The notes under the pieces are model-generated. The model ran no database searches. It was not told the DNA's origin and was given only the letters and a program-made list of their open reading frames with translations. Both the position numbers and the translations under genes were made by a program. From Trema orientale (Eukaryota; Streptophyta; Magnoliopsida; Rosales; Cannabaceae): DNA of 64,000 nucleotides. The stretch spans positions 85,368 to 149,367 of the forward strand of contig JXTC01000176.1 of NCBI GenBank assembly GCA_002914845.1, in the 5' to 3' direction. Shown in pieces: positions 47,401-59,549 of the stretch. The number at the start of each line of letters is the position of its first letter. Position 1 is the first letter of the stretch.

Positions 47401-50400
47401 TAAACTAAACTAACCCCATTGAAAAAATTAAAATTTTTCCTTATTAGTATATGCACCCCACGTAATTCCTAAAATAGGTATATTCTTGTACACCCCATCA
47501 ATTTTAATAAGTTACTCTTATTAATTATGTTTTTGAACAACTTTAGCCCACACCTCATCAAGGGATCCTCTAGTTTCAAAATACTCAAACAACTCTTCGT
47601 TTTTTATAACCGTTCTAGTTGTTCTTCATCTCCTCAGTATATTTCAAAATAGATCTAGTCTATGAGCTTTCATTAACTAAGGACTTCATTGTGTATCTTA
47701 ATATTTATTAAAAAAAATAAAATAAAATATCACTGTAAATGAATTTGCTTTGAGGGTTATATATCTGAATGCCATTTTTTTCCCTTTCATACTTATTTAT
47801 CTTACGAATTTACGCATATCCTCTGGTTTTGTATAAACTTTTGTGGAAATTATATATATAATATATCTATATATATGTTTGTCAATCTAATATGTATTTT
47901 TTTTTTTTAGCCATTGAATCATCATCTAATAGTAATCTAACGACTATAATGAGGTGCATGAAAAGACGTGCATCATTATTGTTATTTCTCTCTCTTACTT
48001 TTTACTATAAAAAAATATGCATAATGAATTTTTATTGGCCAAAACAATATCTATGCATAGGTAAAAAAAAAATCCACTAGATTGGTGCCCTATATATATA
48101 TATATATGTGTTTTTTCTTCTTCTCTTTCCCTTTCTTTCCATTTCTCTTTTTTAGAATTAAGAGAATGGTTTAAATTAACAAAATTTTGAATCTGACAAA
48201 CTTAATTAAATTAAATATATAATAAAAATATTATAATTTCAAATATGAATATAAAAAAGTAATTAAGAAAACATGCTAAAAATAAAGGGAAGAAAAAAAA
48301 AACCAATATACTTAACTTAAATTGATGAAATCCGAGAAAATTTTACATCAAGGTTTTGAAGCAGAAAGTTGGGAAGATAATTAAAAGGTTTATAATGCTT
48401 TTTTTTTTTGGGAAGGATAAAGCTAATATTTAATGGAGTGTACTACATTAAAATGAATTATCACAAGTTAAGTTAGAAAGGTGGATAATTTGGTCTTTTC
48501 AATTGAGGATAAATATGTTATAAAAAAAAAGGTTTAGAATATAGGGGTGCGTTCATATTCTTTGGGGTGCGAATATAACCTCTCAATGATAAATGAGAAA
48601 TTTAGGTGGATAACTAAAATTTTAAATTTGATTAAGTAGATGTCCATTTTTAAAATTTTATAGCTAAATGTCCAGGTATATATATTTTTACACTTGGTAG
48701 ATACACATATCTACCAATTTTAGTTACTGTACTGAAATGCATTGGGTATATAATTTTTTATACTTGGTATATAAAATTTTACACTTGGTATATATGCATA
48801 TATACTGGACATTTTGCTATAACATTTGACAAGGGGACATTTACTGAAATTGGGCCCAAAATTTGGTCATATTTCTATAAGCCCCTAAAGAAATTTAGGT
48901 GGATGACCAAAATTTTAAATTTGATTAAGTAGATGTCCACTTTTAAAATTTTATAGCTAAATGTCCAGGTATATATATTTTTACACTTGGTAGATACACA
49001 TATCTACCAATTTTAGTTACTGTACTGAAATGCACTGGGTATATAATTTTTTATACTTGGTATATAAATTTTTACACTTGGTATATATGCATATATACCG
49101 GACATTTTGCTATAACATTTGACAAAGGGACATTTACTGAAATTTGGCCAAAAATTTGGTCATATTTCTATAAGCCATGATAAATGAGAAATCAATGAAT
49201 ATTTTTCTTATAAAAATATCCTTATGTAAAATGACATGAATATCTAAATATTATGTTAATTAATAATTTTATTTCTTATTACACCCCTCAAACATATTGA
49301 TAAAGTAATTAGAGCAACAAAACAAAATAAAATGACAATTCATTTGAATTTTTTTAATCATAGATAAATAAATTACAAATCACACTCATTTTAAAGAGCG
49401 AAATTATCTCTTTTCAATAGGAATGTCAATTTCACCGAACGGAGTGGTACACCGCAGTGCACCGGCCTGAATAGGATGGGCTTTCACTGTTATAAATGGT
49501 GCAGGTCATGGGGCGGAGATTCCCCGTTTAATATTTAGCGGGACAGGGCAGGCTTGGGATTGAGTGTCCTATACCGATCTGGCCCCAATTATATATAAGT
49601 TAATTTCTATTTTTTTATATAATAGTAATTTAAGTAGATTTTTTTTAAAAAAAAAAGATCTAATAATATATAATCATATACTAATATTATTTGAGTTATT
49701 TGGGATTGTGTTAGCTTTATGAATGAATGATATGCTATATTATTTTGGTATTAAATATTTTATATTTGACAATTCTAACATGTTAAAGTTTTATTTGAAT
49801 ATGTTTTTAGTTATTTAGGTCTAAAATTTGAATTTTCAATGAAGTTAACTTTAATTTTTATTTTTTTCGATGTATTTAGACTTTTAAAATATTTGGACTA
49901 ATATAAGATTGTTTAATTTATTCAAGATGACGATTCCAAACAGGGACCCTGATATACTAATGGGGAAACCGATCTCCGTCCCGTCCCGTCCCGTTGACAT
50001 CCCTACTTTTCACTTGGTCAAAAAAATTTATCTCTTTTCTTTTTTACATCTAATAAATGTTATAATCTAGGATATAAAAATCACAAATTATTTAAAAATA
50101 ACAAATTAAGAACCCTAAAATGAAACCGAAGAACTCCATCTTCATAAATGTTTTAGAGAAAGGAAGAAAACAATGAAAAGAAAAAGGTAAAAAGGATATT
50201 TAAACCATAATCTTAAATAACAACTTACAATGCAGGTCTGATACTAACTCAGCCCAAAGATTCCGTTTGGCCATCCTTTTTTCCACACCAAGAGCGAAAC
50301 CCGGGGCGCGCAGGAGGATGTGAGAACAACCTTATAAAATTGGGAGTATACCATATTACCCATAAGGCCAAAAAATACTACCAACCAAACAACTGGAAAA

Positions 50401-51638
50401 AAAATGCACAATAGTTTTGTGTTAAGCGAGAATTTGCTTGGAAAAACCATTTCAAAACACTCGAAGATTTTCTCATCATTTTTCTTTCTTCTATATGGTA
50501 AGAAGTTTAGGTGAAATTGAATTCTTATCTTCTAGGCCCATTTGGTGAGATACATACATGGTTAAACTTTTTAGGATAAATGACTTTATTAGTCCTTGAA
50601 CTTGAACTAAGGAGAAAGTCTCATTTTAATTTTTAAATTTTAAATTGCACTGTATTAGTTCTTAAATTATTAAAAATGTGTCATTTTAATCTTTTTTTGC
50701 TATACATTTTATTTAAAATTTATCAGAATGAGTATATAAGTTACATTTCTTATTCTGTATTAATGATTTTAACAAAATATCGTATTTTAGATAGTTCTAC
50801 ATTGCATTATTGTTTAATGTGTAACTAATTTTTCTTTAACCAATTATTTTTAAAATGTTTCAATTTATGTTCTAATCTCTCTATAGTGCTAGATTATGTT
50901 TTTAGATATGAAATAAGTACAACAAAATAGTAAAAGTGTATTATATGCTCATTTTGTTAAGAATAAATGAAATATAGAACCAAACGGACTAAAATAAATT
51001 TTTTTTAATAATTTAAGTACCAAAATGATGTAATTTAATGTTTAAAAACTAAAGTGAGATTTTTTTTTCATAATTTAGATCAAGAAAATCATTTATCCAA
51101 CTTTTTAAAATAAAAGGTTACAATGTAAAGGGCTCTGTTTTCTCGCTCTCTTTTTTTTTTTTTTTGGGCATGAAGATAATATTTCCATTTCATACTGCAG
51201 AATTCTGAAAGGGCAGGACCTTGCTGGGGTGCTACCTCCATCACTTGCTAAGTTACCATACCTCGCAGAAGCGTAAGAAAATTTTACGCTTAGCTAACTT
51301 GTTCATCATCAACCATCTCCTTGCCCAGAAATTTAAAATTGGTTCCTCCAAATACTAATTACGTGTAACACTATATGTCTATTTATGTTGATAGTGATTT
51401 TACAAGGAACTACCTCAGTGGTAACATACCAAAGGAATGGAGTTCTATGAAACATTTGACATTCCTGTAAACAATTCCTGAACTTTGCTAATTTTGATGG
51501 TCATTAGCCAAATTAATGCCCCATTTGGTTGAACTAACAGAACCCAGTGCCCAAATGCAGGTCACTCACTGTGAACAACATCACTGGACCAATTCCAGGC
51601 TACTTGGGAAGCATTACGAGTCTAACATATGTGTATGT

Positions 51639-51676
<38 letters not shown>

Positions 51677-54600
51677 AAAGACAATTATTATTATTATTAT
51701 TATTATTATTTTGTCATTCTCATTTGGGTTTTCTTAGTTTTAATGTAATAATGAATAAAGACACAACAATTTCAGGAGCTTAGAGAACAACATGTTCTCT
51801 GGAACCATTCCCCATGAGCTGGGGAATTTGGTTAACTTGGTCAATCTGTAAGTTACTTCCCTTTATTTCCTTTAAGGCCTTTTTTTTCCCCCCTATATTA
51901 TTGTATGTCTAGTTCATATAGAGTAACATTTGACCCTTAATGGTGAATGCAGGACTCTTAGCACTAACAATCTCACTGGAACTTTGCCTGTGGCTCTCTC
52001 TAAACTGACCAACTTGGCAGAACTGTATATTTCTTGAACTCTTGTATTTCTTAAACAAATTTTATGCCTATCTCACCTCATTCTTGTTTCGGTTTTGTGA
52101 CGCATGCAGTAGAGTTAGTAGCAATAACTTCAGGGGAAAATTACCCAATATTTTCCATTATTGGCCAAGTCTTGATAAATTGTGAGTGTAATTCCTTACA
52201 TGCATTGTATATCTATTCAAGGCATATTTAATGTGTTAATGATCTTTATCCTTTTTTTTAAACAGAGAAATCCAAGATATAGTTAATGTGTTAATGATCT
52301 TTATCCATTGTTTCTTTAACAGAGAAATCCAAGGTAGCGGTTTCGAAGGTCCTATTCCTTCTAGTATATCTGCCCTGAATAAATTAACACAACTGTGAGT
52401 TCTCTTTATTCTTGCTTAAATACACCTTTCTTTTATAAATCTCAAGGTCCTTTCTAGGTGAAAAGATTTGTTTTCGGTAACAAATCACAAATCATGATTC
52501 ATTTGATGCAGAAGGATTAGTGATTTAAATGGAGAGGGTTCAGAATTTCCTCGCTTAGAGACTATGACAAACTTGTCAAGATTGTAAGTCATTAAAGTGT
52601 TTGGTAATTAGTGCTATTGTATAAGAGAGATACACCGCCAATAATTAATACTTTTCCTAATATGGAAGTTATAAATCTATGTGACAGGATGTTGAGGAGT
52701 TGTAATCTTTCTGGACAAATCCCTGATTACATTTCTCATTTTGAAAAACTCCAAAAGTTGTAATATCCTATTCCTGTCACCCCCTCTCTGCCATCAGATA
52801 TTCACGTTCTCCTTCTTCAAATGCAACACCAATAATTTTATAAAGTTCAAACTACTAACATGCCTTTTATGCTCTTGTTGCTTTTCCTTTTCTTTTGGGG
52901 CGTGCTACAGAGACCTCAGCTTCAACAGATTGAAGGGAAATATTCCAAATTTGGAAGGTCTACTGAAATTGGAGGACATGTAAGTATAGATAGCGTAAAA
53001 TTCTGAAGCATGGGGCACTCTACGTATACATATTTGTAGTACTGTACTTATGGAAGCACATACTAGTATTGAATGCCATAATTTAGAGGTAACTAGCTAG
53101 TTTTGAAATATACTACTCCACCCTTCAAGAGTGAAAATATGGGTTTGACGAAGTATATTGAAGCCTAGTAAATATGGTTTTGTAAACATCTTTTACAACT
53201 TAATAACTTTTTGGTTATTCTGTATAGAGGTTTTGGAAAGTCATGATACAGGAAGTGTTTGATCAATAAGGTTTGGATGTTTAATGGACTACAGGTATCT
53301 AACAAGCAACTTGCTCAATGGAGTTATTCCTAAATGGATAAAAGAGAGAGAACCCAAACAGTATGTTCTCGACCTTAAACTCTGCATCAAAGTTTTATTA
53401 GATTTGTTCTTTTTTTTCCAGCTTCTGCTGTGTTTTGTTTGAGTGGACAAAAGAATTCCTAGTTTGAGGTAGTGCAGTAAGGTGTATTCATAATCTTATA
53501 CTTGGTGAAAGATTATGCACATGTGTGTGAAGCTGGATGCAAGTTCATATTAGTAAATTAATGACAAATAGAGTTTGCACTTCTTGAAACAGCGCAGTGA
53601 AGCTTCTATTAATCGCTTTCTTTCTCTTTCTAGACACTGAAATGACTTCATTATTAGATATATTCCATTTTTCTCAGTGAATATTTCTAGCAAACCATGA
53701 TAAAGAAATGTATAAAGGAAGTTTATATTTATATGCAGACAAATAGATCTTTCCTATAACAATTTTTCAGAGAGTTCTCTGCCAGATGGTTGCAAAGACT
53801 CACTGTAAGCAGATTCTCTTCCTTAATGTCTTCCTACTTGTTCTACTCTCCCTTAAGTTGTTAATTACTTTGAGATCAACATGTTTGCCTGTATATCAGG
53901 AATTTGTTCAGAAGCTTTTCTTCAAAAGACAACTCGTAAGCTTCTAATTGAACTTTTTAAGAAAAATGTACGACTTTATATTGCCTCCAACTTTTGATTT
54001 ACTTAAGTTGATGCTTCTCTTTTATGTCGCAAGATTAATTTCGAAGTGCCCCAGTGTCAATCTGTATTGTTCACGAGGTAACTTTATAAGTCTTGACATC
54101 AAAATACAAACTCAATGTATCCTTTAAACTATCCCATGTATCTTCCTAAAAGAATTCGGTGTTAACTTGGCACATGACAGCAAAGTAAAAGACCTGAAAT
54201 TTAATTACTAACTAGAAAGTTTGGTTTTATTGATATAATTGAGATTTGATTTTATTTGATAATTAAGGTGTCATTTTGGATATTTTTTGAATAGATCTGT
54301 ACTTATTGCATATAAATTGTGGGGGGCCAAAAACTACCATTGGAGGCATCACGTATGAAGCAGATCAAGATCCTGGCGGTGAAGCAAAATTCGTATCTGT
54401 GGAAGATGGTAGATGGGGAACTAGTACAACTGGAGAGTTCTGGGACATAAGCCATGGCGTCTCAAACAAATATATAGCAGAAAATTCATCCATACTGAGA
54501 ATGAATGACTCGGAGTTGTACACTAGCGCTCGACTATCTGCTCTTTCTTTGACTTATTTTGCGCGTTGCCTTGCAAATGGAAACTACACCGTGAAACTTC

Positions 54601-57562
54601 ACTTTGCAGAGATTGTAATTAGAGACAATAGATCTTTCTACAGTCTTGGAAGGCGAATATTTGATGTTTATATTCAGGTAGTCAATCTGAACGTACTTTA
54701 TATGCTATAGAGAAGTAACTGAATAAACAAAGCTTGGTGCAGGACAAGTTGGAGTTGAAGGACTTTGACATTGCAAAAGAGGCACAAGGGGTTGATAAGG
54801 TTGTCATTAAGAAATTTGACAAAGTAAAGGTCGAGAATAAAATTCTAGAGATCCGATTTCATTGGTCTGGGAAAGGAACAACAGCTGCCCCATTTAGAGG
54901 GACTTATGGTCCTCTTATATCAGCTATATCTATTGATTCTGGTAATTTCTACATGAGTTTTGTAAAGTATTCACCTAAAAGGCCTTGAGATAAAAAAAAT
55001 TTCGTTACGTTCCTCATTCTTTCATGTGAACTTGTTTGAGAACTACTAAAACCCATTTTCTGTATTGAAGTAGATTGGAGAGTAACAGATGCTAAACAAT
55101 GTGGTTTGAGTGATAGTTGACATTAAAGTGTAAAGTTCTCTAAAAGGAAAAAATAAAAAAGCAAGATCAGTTTACAACTTGGTGACATACATCTTTTCCA
55201 TCTTACTTTTCTACTGAGAATATCCTAAAAGACATTCATGATTACTCCCATCTACACATAATAAGACACTTGATTCTGGTAAATTGTTGGAGTGGATCTT
55301 ATATTGAACATTATTAACTAATCTTCTCTTGTGTAGAATTTAAGCCTCCTGGCAGTGGTAAAACAAAGATCTTTATCGAGGTTGCTGCTGCCATTTTGGT
55401 GTTATGCCTTATTTTCACAATTTTTGCCATCCTTTGGTGGAAAGTCTTCTTTGGAAGAACTGCGTCAAGAGAAAAAGGTGTAACTAATACACTTCAAATT
55501 ACTAATACTTGAAAGTCATTCATTTAGCCAAGAAAATTGGCAAGTTTCAAGATGAGATGTTACTTGCCAACCTCTTTCCTTGAACAGAACTCAAAGGCTT
55601 GGACCTACAAACTGGTTTTTTCACCTTCAGGCAGATTAAAGCTGCTACCAATAACTTTGATCCCACAAACAAGATTGGGGAAGGTGGTTTTGGATCTGTC
55701 TACAAGGTGTCATAGTACATAAAACTATCAATTTATTTTCTCTTATCTTTCTTTTTTTCTTTTTCTGTTTGGTTTAATAATTTATTTCTTATTGATACAT
55801 AATTTACACATGACCAAAGGTAAAATTGAACGCATTTAAATGCAGGGTATCTTACTGGATGGTAGTATAATAGCAGTTAAGCAACTTTCATCGAAATCGA
55901 AGCAAGGGAATCGCGAGTTTGTGAATGAAATAGGCATGATTTCAGGTTTACAACATCCAAATCTTGTTAGACTATACGGATGTTGCATTGAAGAAAACCA
56001 ATTGTTGTTGGTATATGAATACATGGAAAACAATAGTCTTGCTCGAGCTTTGTTTGGTAAGCTCAATGATTCCTTCTGTAGTTTATGATTTTCGATTTCA
56101 TAAGAGTAAAAATGAATCAATGAGAGATGAGTAACATTTGTCTTTTTCAATGAATTATTTGATTTCATTTATCTTGACTTGACTGCAGGTCCAGAGGATG
56201 GCAGATTGAAATTGGCTTGGCCTAGTAGGCATAAAATATGTGTAGGCATAGCAAAAGGTCTGGCTTTTTTACACGAGGAATCAACACTGAGAGTTGTGCA
56301 CAGAGACATCAAAACTACAAATATACTACTTGACAAGGACCTTAACCCTAAGATCTCAGACTTTGGTTTAGCCAAGCTTGATGAAGAGGAGAACACCCAT
56401 ATTAGCACAAGAATTGCTGGAACAATGTAAGTTACTCTGTCTGTATCTAATGACTCATATCCTCTTATATGTGATGGCCAAATCGTTTGCTAGAGAATAA
56501 CAATGTGCTTTATGCAGTGGATACATGGCACCAGAATATGCATTATGGGGTTACTTAACCTATAAAGCAGATGTTTTCAGCTTTGGTGTTGTTGCACTGG
56601 AAATTGTTGCTGGGAAGAGTAACATGAAATATCGGCCAAATGAAAATTACGTGTGCCTTGTTGATTGGGTAAGATGGATCCTCATTTAAATATTCTAATT
56701 TGTGCATCTAGAAGAGCAAAAGTATGCACTGCTTCCTGGTGGCTTGATCTTTCAACTTCTGGTTCATCTTGCTCTGATGGTCATTAGACTACAAGGAAAT
56801 TTGACCCAAGTCTGAGCAAGTCGTTTAGCCATTTGTTTCAATATGGTTAAATTGTAGTCTTCGTCGAATATAAAACAATATCTTTAGATGTCACATATAG
56901 ATACACCCTTGTTAAAAATAATAACAGTTTTTTTGTTTTTTTTTTCTCTCTCTGTTTTAGATATGGACACAAATTGTTTTAGATTTTCCTAGTAATGCCA
57001 AACCAGACTTCGAAAATATCATTCTTGTGAACACTATGCATCGGTTTGTAAGAAAAAAGAACTAGTGTTTTTTACTAGGGAGAATTCTAATTTAAACACT
57101 CTACTATCTTTTCAGGCCCTTGTTTTACAACAAAAAGGGAATTTAATGGAGCTGGTGGACTCAAACTTGGGGTCTGATTTTGACAAAGAAGAGGCGATTA
57201 GAATGATCAAAATAGCCATATTATGCACCAATCAATCGCCGGCGCTTAGGCCTACCATGTCTTCTGTAGTGAGCATGCTAGAAGGCCAAACCGCTGTTCA
57301 CGATCTGATCATGGATCCAAGCATTTATGGTGATGAACTAAGATTCTCAGCCTTAAGGGATCAGTTTAATCAAATCTCGCAGCAGAGGAAAACTGAATCT
57401 CAGAGCCTCATCCATTCATCGGACGCAACGCGTTCTGAGCATGACCTCTATGAGGTCAGAGCTGACTCCGTTACCATTTCTGGTCATGATCTCTATCAGA
57501 TCAATCACGATTCCCTGAACAACAGCACCATTTCTTCCTTGACGTCGAATCGTAGTTCTTGA
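38460..57562 (+). CDS. LRR-malectin receptor-like kinase, class LRR-VIII, complete
   Basis: Plasma-membrane Ser/Thr receptor kinase of the Arabidopsis At1g53430/At3g14840 type. Coding exons: 38460-38562, 38859-39030, 51201-51272, 51395-51466, 51561-51632, 51776-51847, 51953-52024, 52110-52181, 52323-52394, 52512-52583, 52688-52759, 52911-52979, 53295-53360, 53739-53804, 53900-53935, 54034-54077, 54295-54677, 54743-54941, 55337-55477, 55588-55706, 55846-56056, 56189-56426, 56518-56668, 57116-57562. All phases agree; 1030 residues. Order: signal peptide ([11 protein letters not shown]..), N-cap [11 protein letters not shown], nine 72-nt one-repeat LRR exons plus shorter ones, malectin domain (about 402-595), membrane segment about 607-628, kinase with GEGGFGSV 673-680, Lys694, Glu710, HRD 790-792, DFG 810-812, Ser/Thr-rich tail. 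RD kinase, all key residues present. Intron 2 is 12.2 kb of transposons. The ATG at 38460 was chosen because only that frame gives ADKLHPDE joined to IQALKEIA. Confidence 0.93.
41000..43364 (-). repeat. Solo Ty3/gypsy LTR (2365 bp)
   Basis: Minus strand starts TGTAAAACCCTTGA and ends GGGTCATGATA (CA mutated to TA). TTTTC at 40995-40999 and 43365-43369 is a perfect 5-bp duplication. There are no internal retroelement sequences, so it is a solo LTR left by recombination. Its ends and a GC-rich stretch (42790-43070) resemble Tekay/Del-type LTRs. The 42677-43183 open frames on both strands are chance frames in this GC-rich part. Confidence 0.85.
43458..43549. repeat. Near-perfect 38-bp stem hairpin
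   Basis: GATATGTATTTTGTTTTGCC then ATAGAGGACATGT, a short A-rich loop, then ACATGTCCTCTAT and AGGCAAAACAAAATGCATATC. Only a few mismatches. It sits in the centre of the inner Mutator-like element, between its TIRs. Confidence 0.8.
44610..45186. mobile_element. Non-autonomous hAT element (577 bp)
   Basis: GAGACAGA at 44602-44609 and 45187-45194 is a perfect 8-bp duplication. Ends TAAGGGTGGCAATTC and (reversed) TAGGAGTGGCAATTC are hAT-type TIRs. The subterminal parts are packed with CGGGTTCGGGTCAACCCG-like motifs in both orientations; the centre is AT-rich. Confidence 0.9.
45371..45546. mobile_element. MITE with AATRCTATRGG termini, copy 1
   Basis: AATACTATGGAGCACTATAT at the left, reversed right end AATGCTATAGGGTACCAGTG; both run on to TGGTRTCCARCACCA. 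About 176 bp. Confidence 0.7.
45563..45741. mobile_element. MITE with AATRCTATRGG termini, copy 2
   Basis: AAGGCTATAGGACACCATAT at the left and reversed right AATGCTATGCGATACCAATAG. Adjacent to copy 1 in direct order; a third right-end scrap (AGTACCCTATAATATTGCTC) lies at 45760-45780. Confidence 0.7.
46014..46328 (-). mobile_element. tRNA-derived SINE with duplicated 3' body
   Basis: Minus strand: box A region GGTTAGCTCAAGTGGTAAG (46296-46321), box B GGTTCGAGT (46261-46269), body, then poly-A (T run at 46014-46028). Target duplication GGTCTATAGTCACTCTT (45997-46013) / GGTCTATTATCACTCTT (46329-46345), 15 of 17 identical. The 3' body GTGGGGCTTAACTAATGACC..CCATTAGGGATAATTGG occurs twice (about 105 bp each, 46031-46240). 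Confidence 0.85.
46346..47876. other. Intronic stretch, little to see
   Basis: Poly-T runs, AT-rich sequence and a scrap of SINE 3' body near 47260-47340 (AATTAGTTAAGCCC). No gene. Confidence 0.55.
47877..48090. mobile_element. Micron-like MITE, copy F, in a (TA)n tract
   Basis: GTTTGTCAATCTAATATGTA at the left, CCACTAGATTGGTGCCC at the right, (TA)n on both sides; carries GACGTGCATCATTATTG and the TTGAATCATCATCTAA stem. Confidence 0.75.
48602..49176. mobile_element. Tandem dimer of a TTAGG-type MITE
   Basis: Two direct units of about 293 bp (start 48602 and 48895). Each begins TTAGGTGGATRACYAAAATT and ends in a GGTCATATTTCTATAAGCC string whose reverse complement mirrors the start over about 80 bp. 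The pair is bracketed by an identical 16-bp direct repeat ATGATAAATGAGAAAT (48586-48601, 49177-49192). Confidence 0.75.
49418..50005. mobile_element. Non-autonomous hAT element (588 bp)
   Basis: TAGGAATGTCAATTTCACCG at the left and reversed TAGGGATGTCAACGGGACGG at the right are hAT-type ends. Flanks CTTTTCAA (49410-49417) and CTTTTCAC (50006-50013) match 7 of 8. The left end is rich in CGGGGCGGAG-like, the right in CCGTCCCGTC-like motifs. Confidence 0.85.
50574..51098. mobile_element. Mutator-type MITE (525 bp), perfect 9-bp TSD
   Basis: AACTTTTTA at 50565-50573 and 51099-51107. TIRs start GGATAAATGACTTTATTAGTCC and, reversed, GGATAAATGATTTTCTTGATC. It ends about 100 bp before exon 3 of the receptor kinase. 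Confidence 0.88.
52230..52322 (+). repeat. ~56-bp duplication carrying a second splice acceptor
   Basis: TTAATGTGTTAATGATCTTTATCC and then AACAGAGAAATCCAAG appear twice. The upstream AG (52264-52265) and the downstream AG (52321-52322) are 57 bases apart, a multiple of three, with no stop codon between in the gene's frame. Confidence 0.85.
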
Positions 57563-58355
57563 AGTATGCTTCACATGATTGAATTAGACTTCTCAAGTAC
57601 CATTGGAGGAGCTTCATTTGAATTGAAAATGTAGGAATAAAGTTCATAAGCTTTGGTTGTAGACAAGACAATACTCATATTCTATTGTTCTTCCCCACGT
57701 GTATGTCGAGGAATAATTATATTGTTCTGTTGGTTAGGCCAATTATATGGAGTATATACTATAAATCTCCCAAGTACTTGTATAATCTCTTGTAAAATCT
57801 TTGTTCATGATCAGTAATTAAGCACTTTCTCTGACTAGTTATAAATAATGGAGTTGATAGAGATCGTTTTTCCTTCACCAGAAGGGCTATCATCAAGGTC
57901 AAGAGTACTTCCCCTTCAGAGAATCGTTACTAAAATCTTATTTTTGTTTCCTATTAGTAAAAGATCAAAAATATTTTATATTATGATGAACAATGCTATA
58001 TATTCCTCTTTATGGTGGAAAGAATTTTATGTCCAATTTCTCGTCTTATTCCCATATCAAATACATGAGATCTCTAAGACTTTCTTTTTTTTTTTTTTTT
58101 TGCTGGGATAAAATTAGATCTCTAAGACTTGGGTAAGAAACGCTTGATAAAATTCTATTATGTACAGGGGGCTGCGTCTGACCAAATCTCACCCATCCAC
58201 GTCGGTGAACCATGACCATTAAAAGAAGAAACATTCGCTACAGCAATACCAATAGAGTATTTTATTTCGTCAAAAAAAAACAGAGTATTTTATAAAAACA
58301 AGGTATTTTAGTTGATGTGACCCTGTCCATTCCTTTTTTTGGTTGTCACTGTTAC
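57563..58355. other. Receptor-kinase 3' region
   Basis: Probable 3' UTR followed by AT-rich spacer; no gene or defined repeat. TAATCTCTTGTAAAATC near 57782 could serve polyadenylation, but no clear AATAAA is seen. Confidence 0.4.
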
Positions 58356-58875
58356 GGTTTATGGTACAAATGGTCCTTGAATTATCTAATTTATGTCAAT
58401 TTAGTCCTTAAAATTTTAATTGTGATAATTAAGCTCCTAAATTTTTCGGTTTATAGCGATTTGGTATCTGGACTTTCTAAATTACAACCTAATGTTAAAT
58501 TTCTGACAAAAAACACATATAAGTAGCATGTTGTAACAATTGAATGAGTATTTAAAGGAAATAAACTTAATAGAATGATTTGGAGAGAATGAAATATTTA
58601 TTCTTTATATTTTTTAGGATTCTTGAAGTTGCAAATTTAACAAAAAAAATTCTGTGATTGTTCATTTTTATGTTTGAAATTATCAAATTTTCTTTCAAAT
58701 ACACTTTTAGATGCTACAACGTGTGTTTTCAGTCAAAAATTTAGTATTAGGTTACAATTTAGACAGTTCAGAAACTAGATCGCTATAAATAGGAAATTAT
58801 GAAGCTTAATTGCTATAATTGAAATTGAAATCGAAATTTGTGAACCAAATTAGAGACTATTTGTGCTATTAATCC
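58356..58875. mobile_element. Foldback-type TIR element (520 bp)
   Basis: Imperfect inverted repeats of about 165 bp: left GGTTTATGGTACAAATGGTCC, right reversed GGATTAATAGCACAAATAGTC; both pass TTTATAGCGAT and CTAAATTRYAACCTAAT. Centre about 190 bp. No clear target duplication. Confidence 0.7.
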
Positions 58876-59549
58876 TATTATTTAATTTGGGCGCACAAGT
58901 CACAACTAAGACCTGCATCTGAACAGATAATGATATAAAAGTCAAAGAAATTATTCTGCGGGTAGGAACACAAGAGAATCCATCCATTGCTGCGATCTTA
59001 ACAGTAAATAATGGACAATATAATATTAATTCACAGTTGGGAAACCCGTTTCATCATTCAAGAACATTTAAAACAGCATAAATAAAAATAGAAAACAATT
59101 ACTTCTTTTTGGAATTTTCTTTCGTAATTTCAAATCAATAGTTGTTCTAATTAAATAGATTATTTTTCACACACTCTCTCTCATATGGAAACTAAAAAAC
59201 AAAAAAGGACTAAATTTATCATTCTTAGACAAAAGGTACTGAAACAGCTCAGTAAGATGCTAAGCAAAGTGACCAAAACGATAAACAAAACATACATGTG
59301 AACTATTAGTCAAAAGTCATACATTTCAGCCAAAAAATTATACTTAATTACTGAACTAAGATGTAAACCAATCATTTTTTTTTTTTGAATTCCAAAGCAA
59401 GGTCCCCCCTTTCACCGAGATTAGATCATTGACAATCATTATAATATTACAATAATCAGGTCTGTATATATATATATATATATACACTTATGTTGTATAT
59501 AGAGCCAAGCTCGTGAAGCGAGGTTTCAACTGAGGATAAATCAAGACAA
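58876..59549. other. Upstream region of the second receptor kinase
   Basis: AT-rich spacer with a (TA)n run at 59465-59484, which may overlap the promoter TATA. No gene. Confidence 0.4.

Larger units (their letters stand above)
39031..51200 (+). other. 12.2-kb intron 2 of the receptor kinase
   Basis: Begins GTAAGC after CACTT and ends CATACTGCAG. The same intron in the downstream paralogue (62324-62579) is 256 bp. The length difference is accounted for by insertions listed separately (40113-44341, 44610-45186, 45371-45741, 46014-46328, 47877-48090, 48602-49176, 49418-50005, 50574-51098). 39060-40100 and 46350-47870 hold AT-rich sequence with no feature I can name. Confidence 0.85.

Noticed and set aside
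50244..50450. 68-aa minus-strand frame with a hydrophobic segment
   Set aside because: Isolated in the giant intron, no conserved motif, composition like surrounding DNA.
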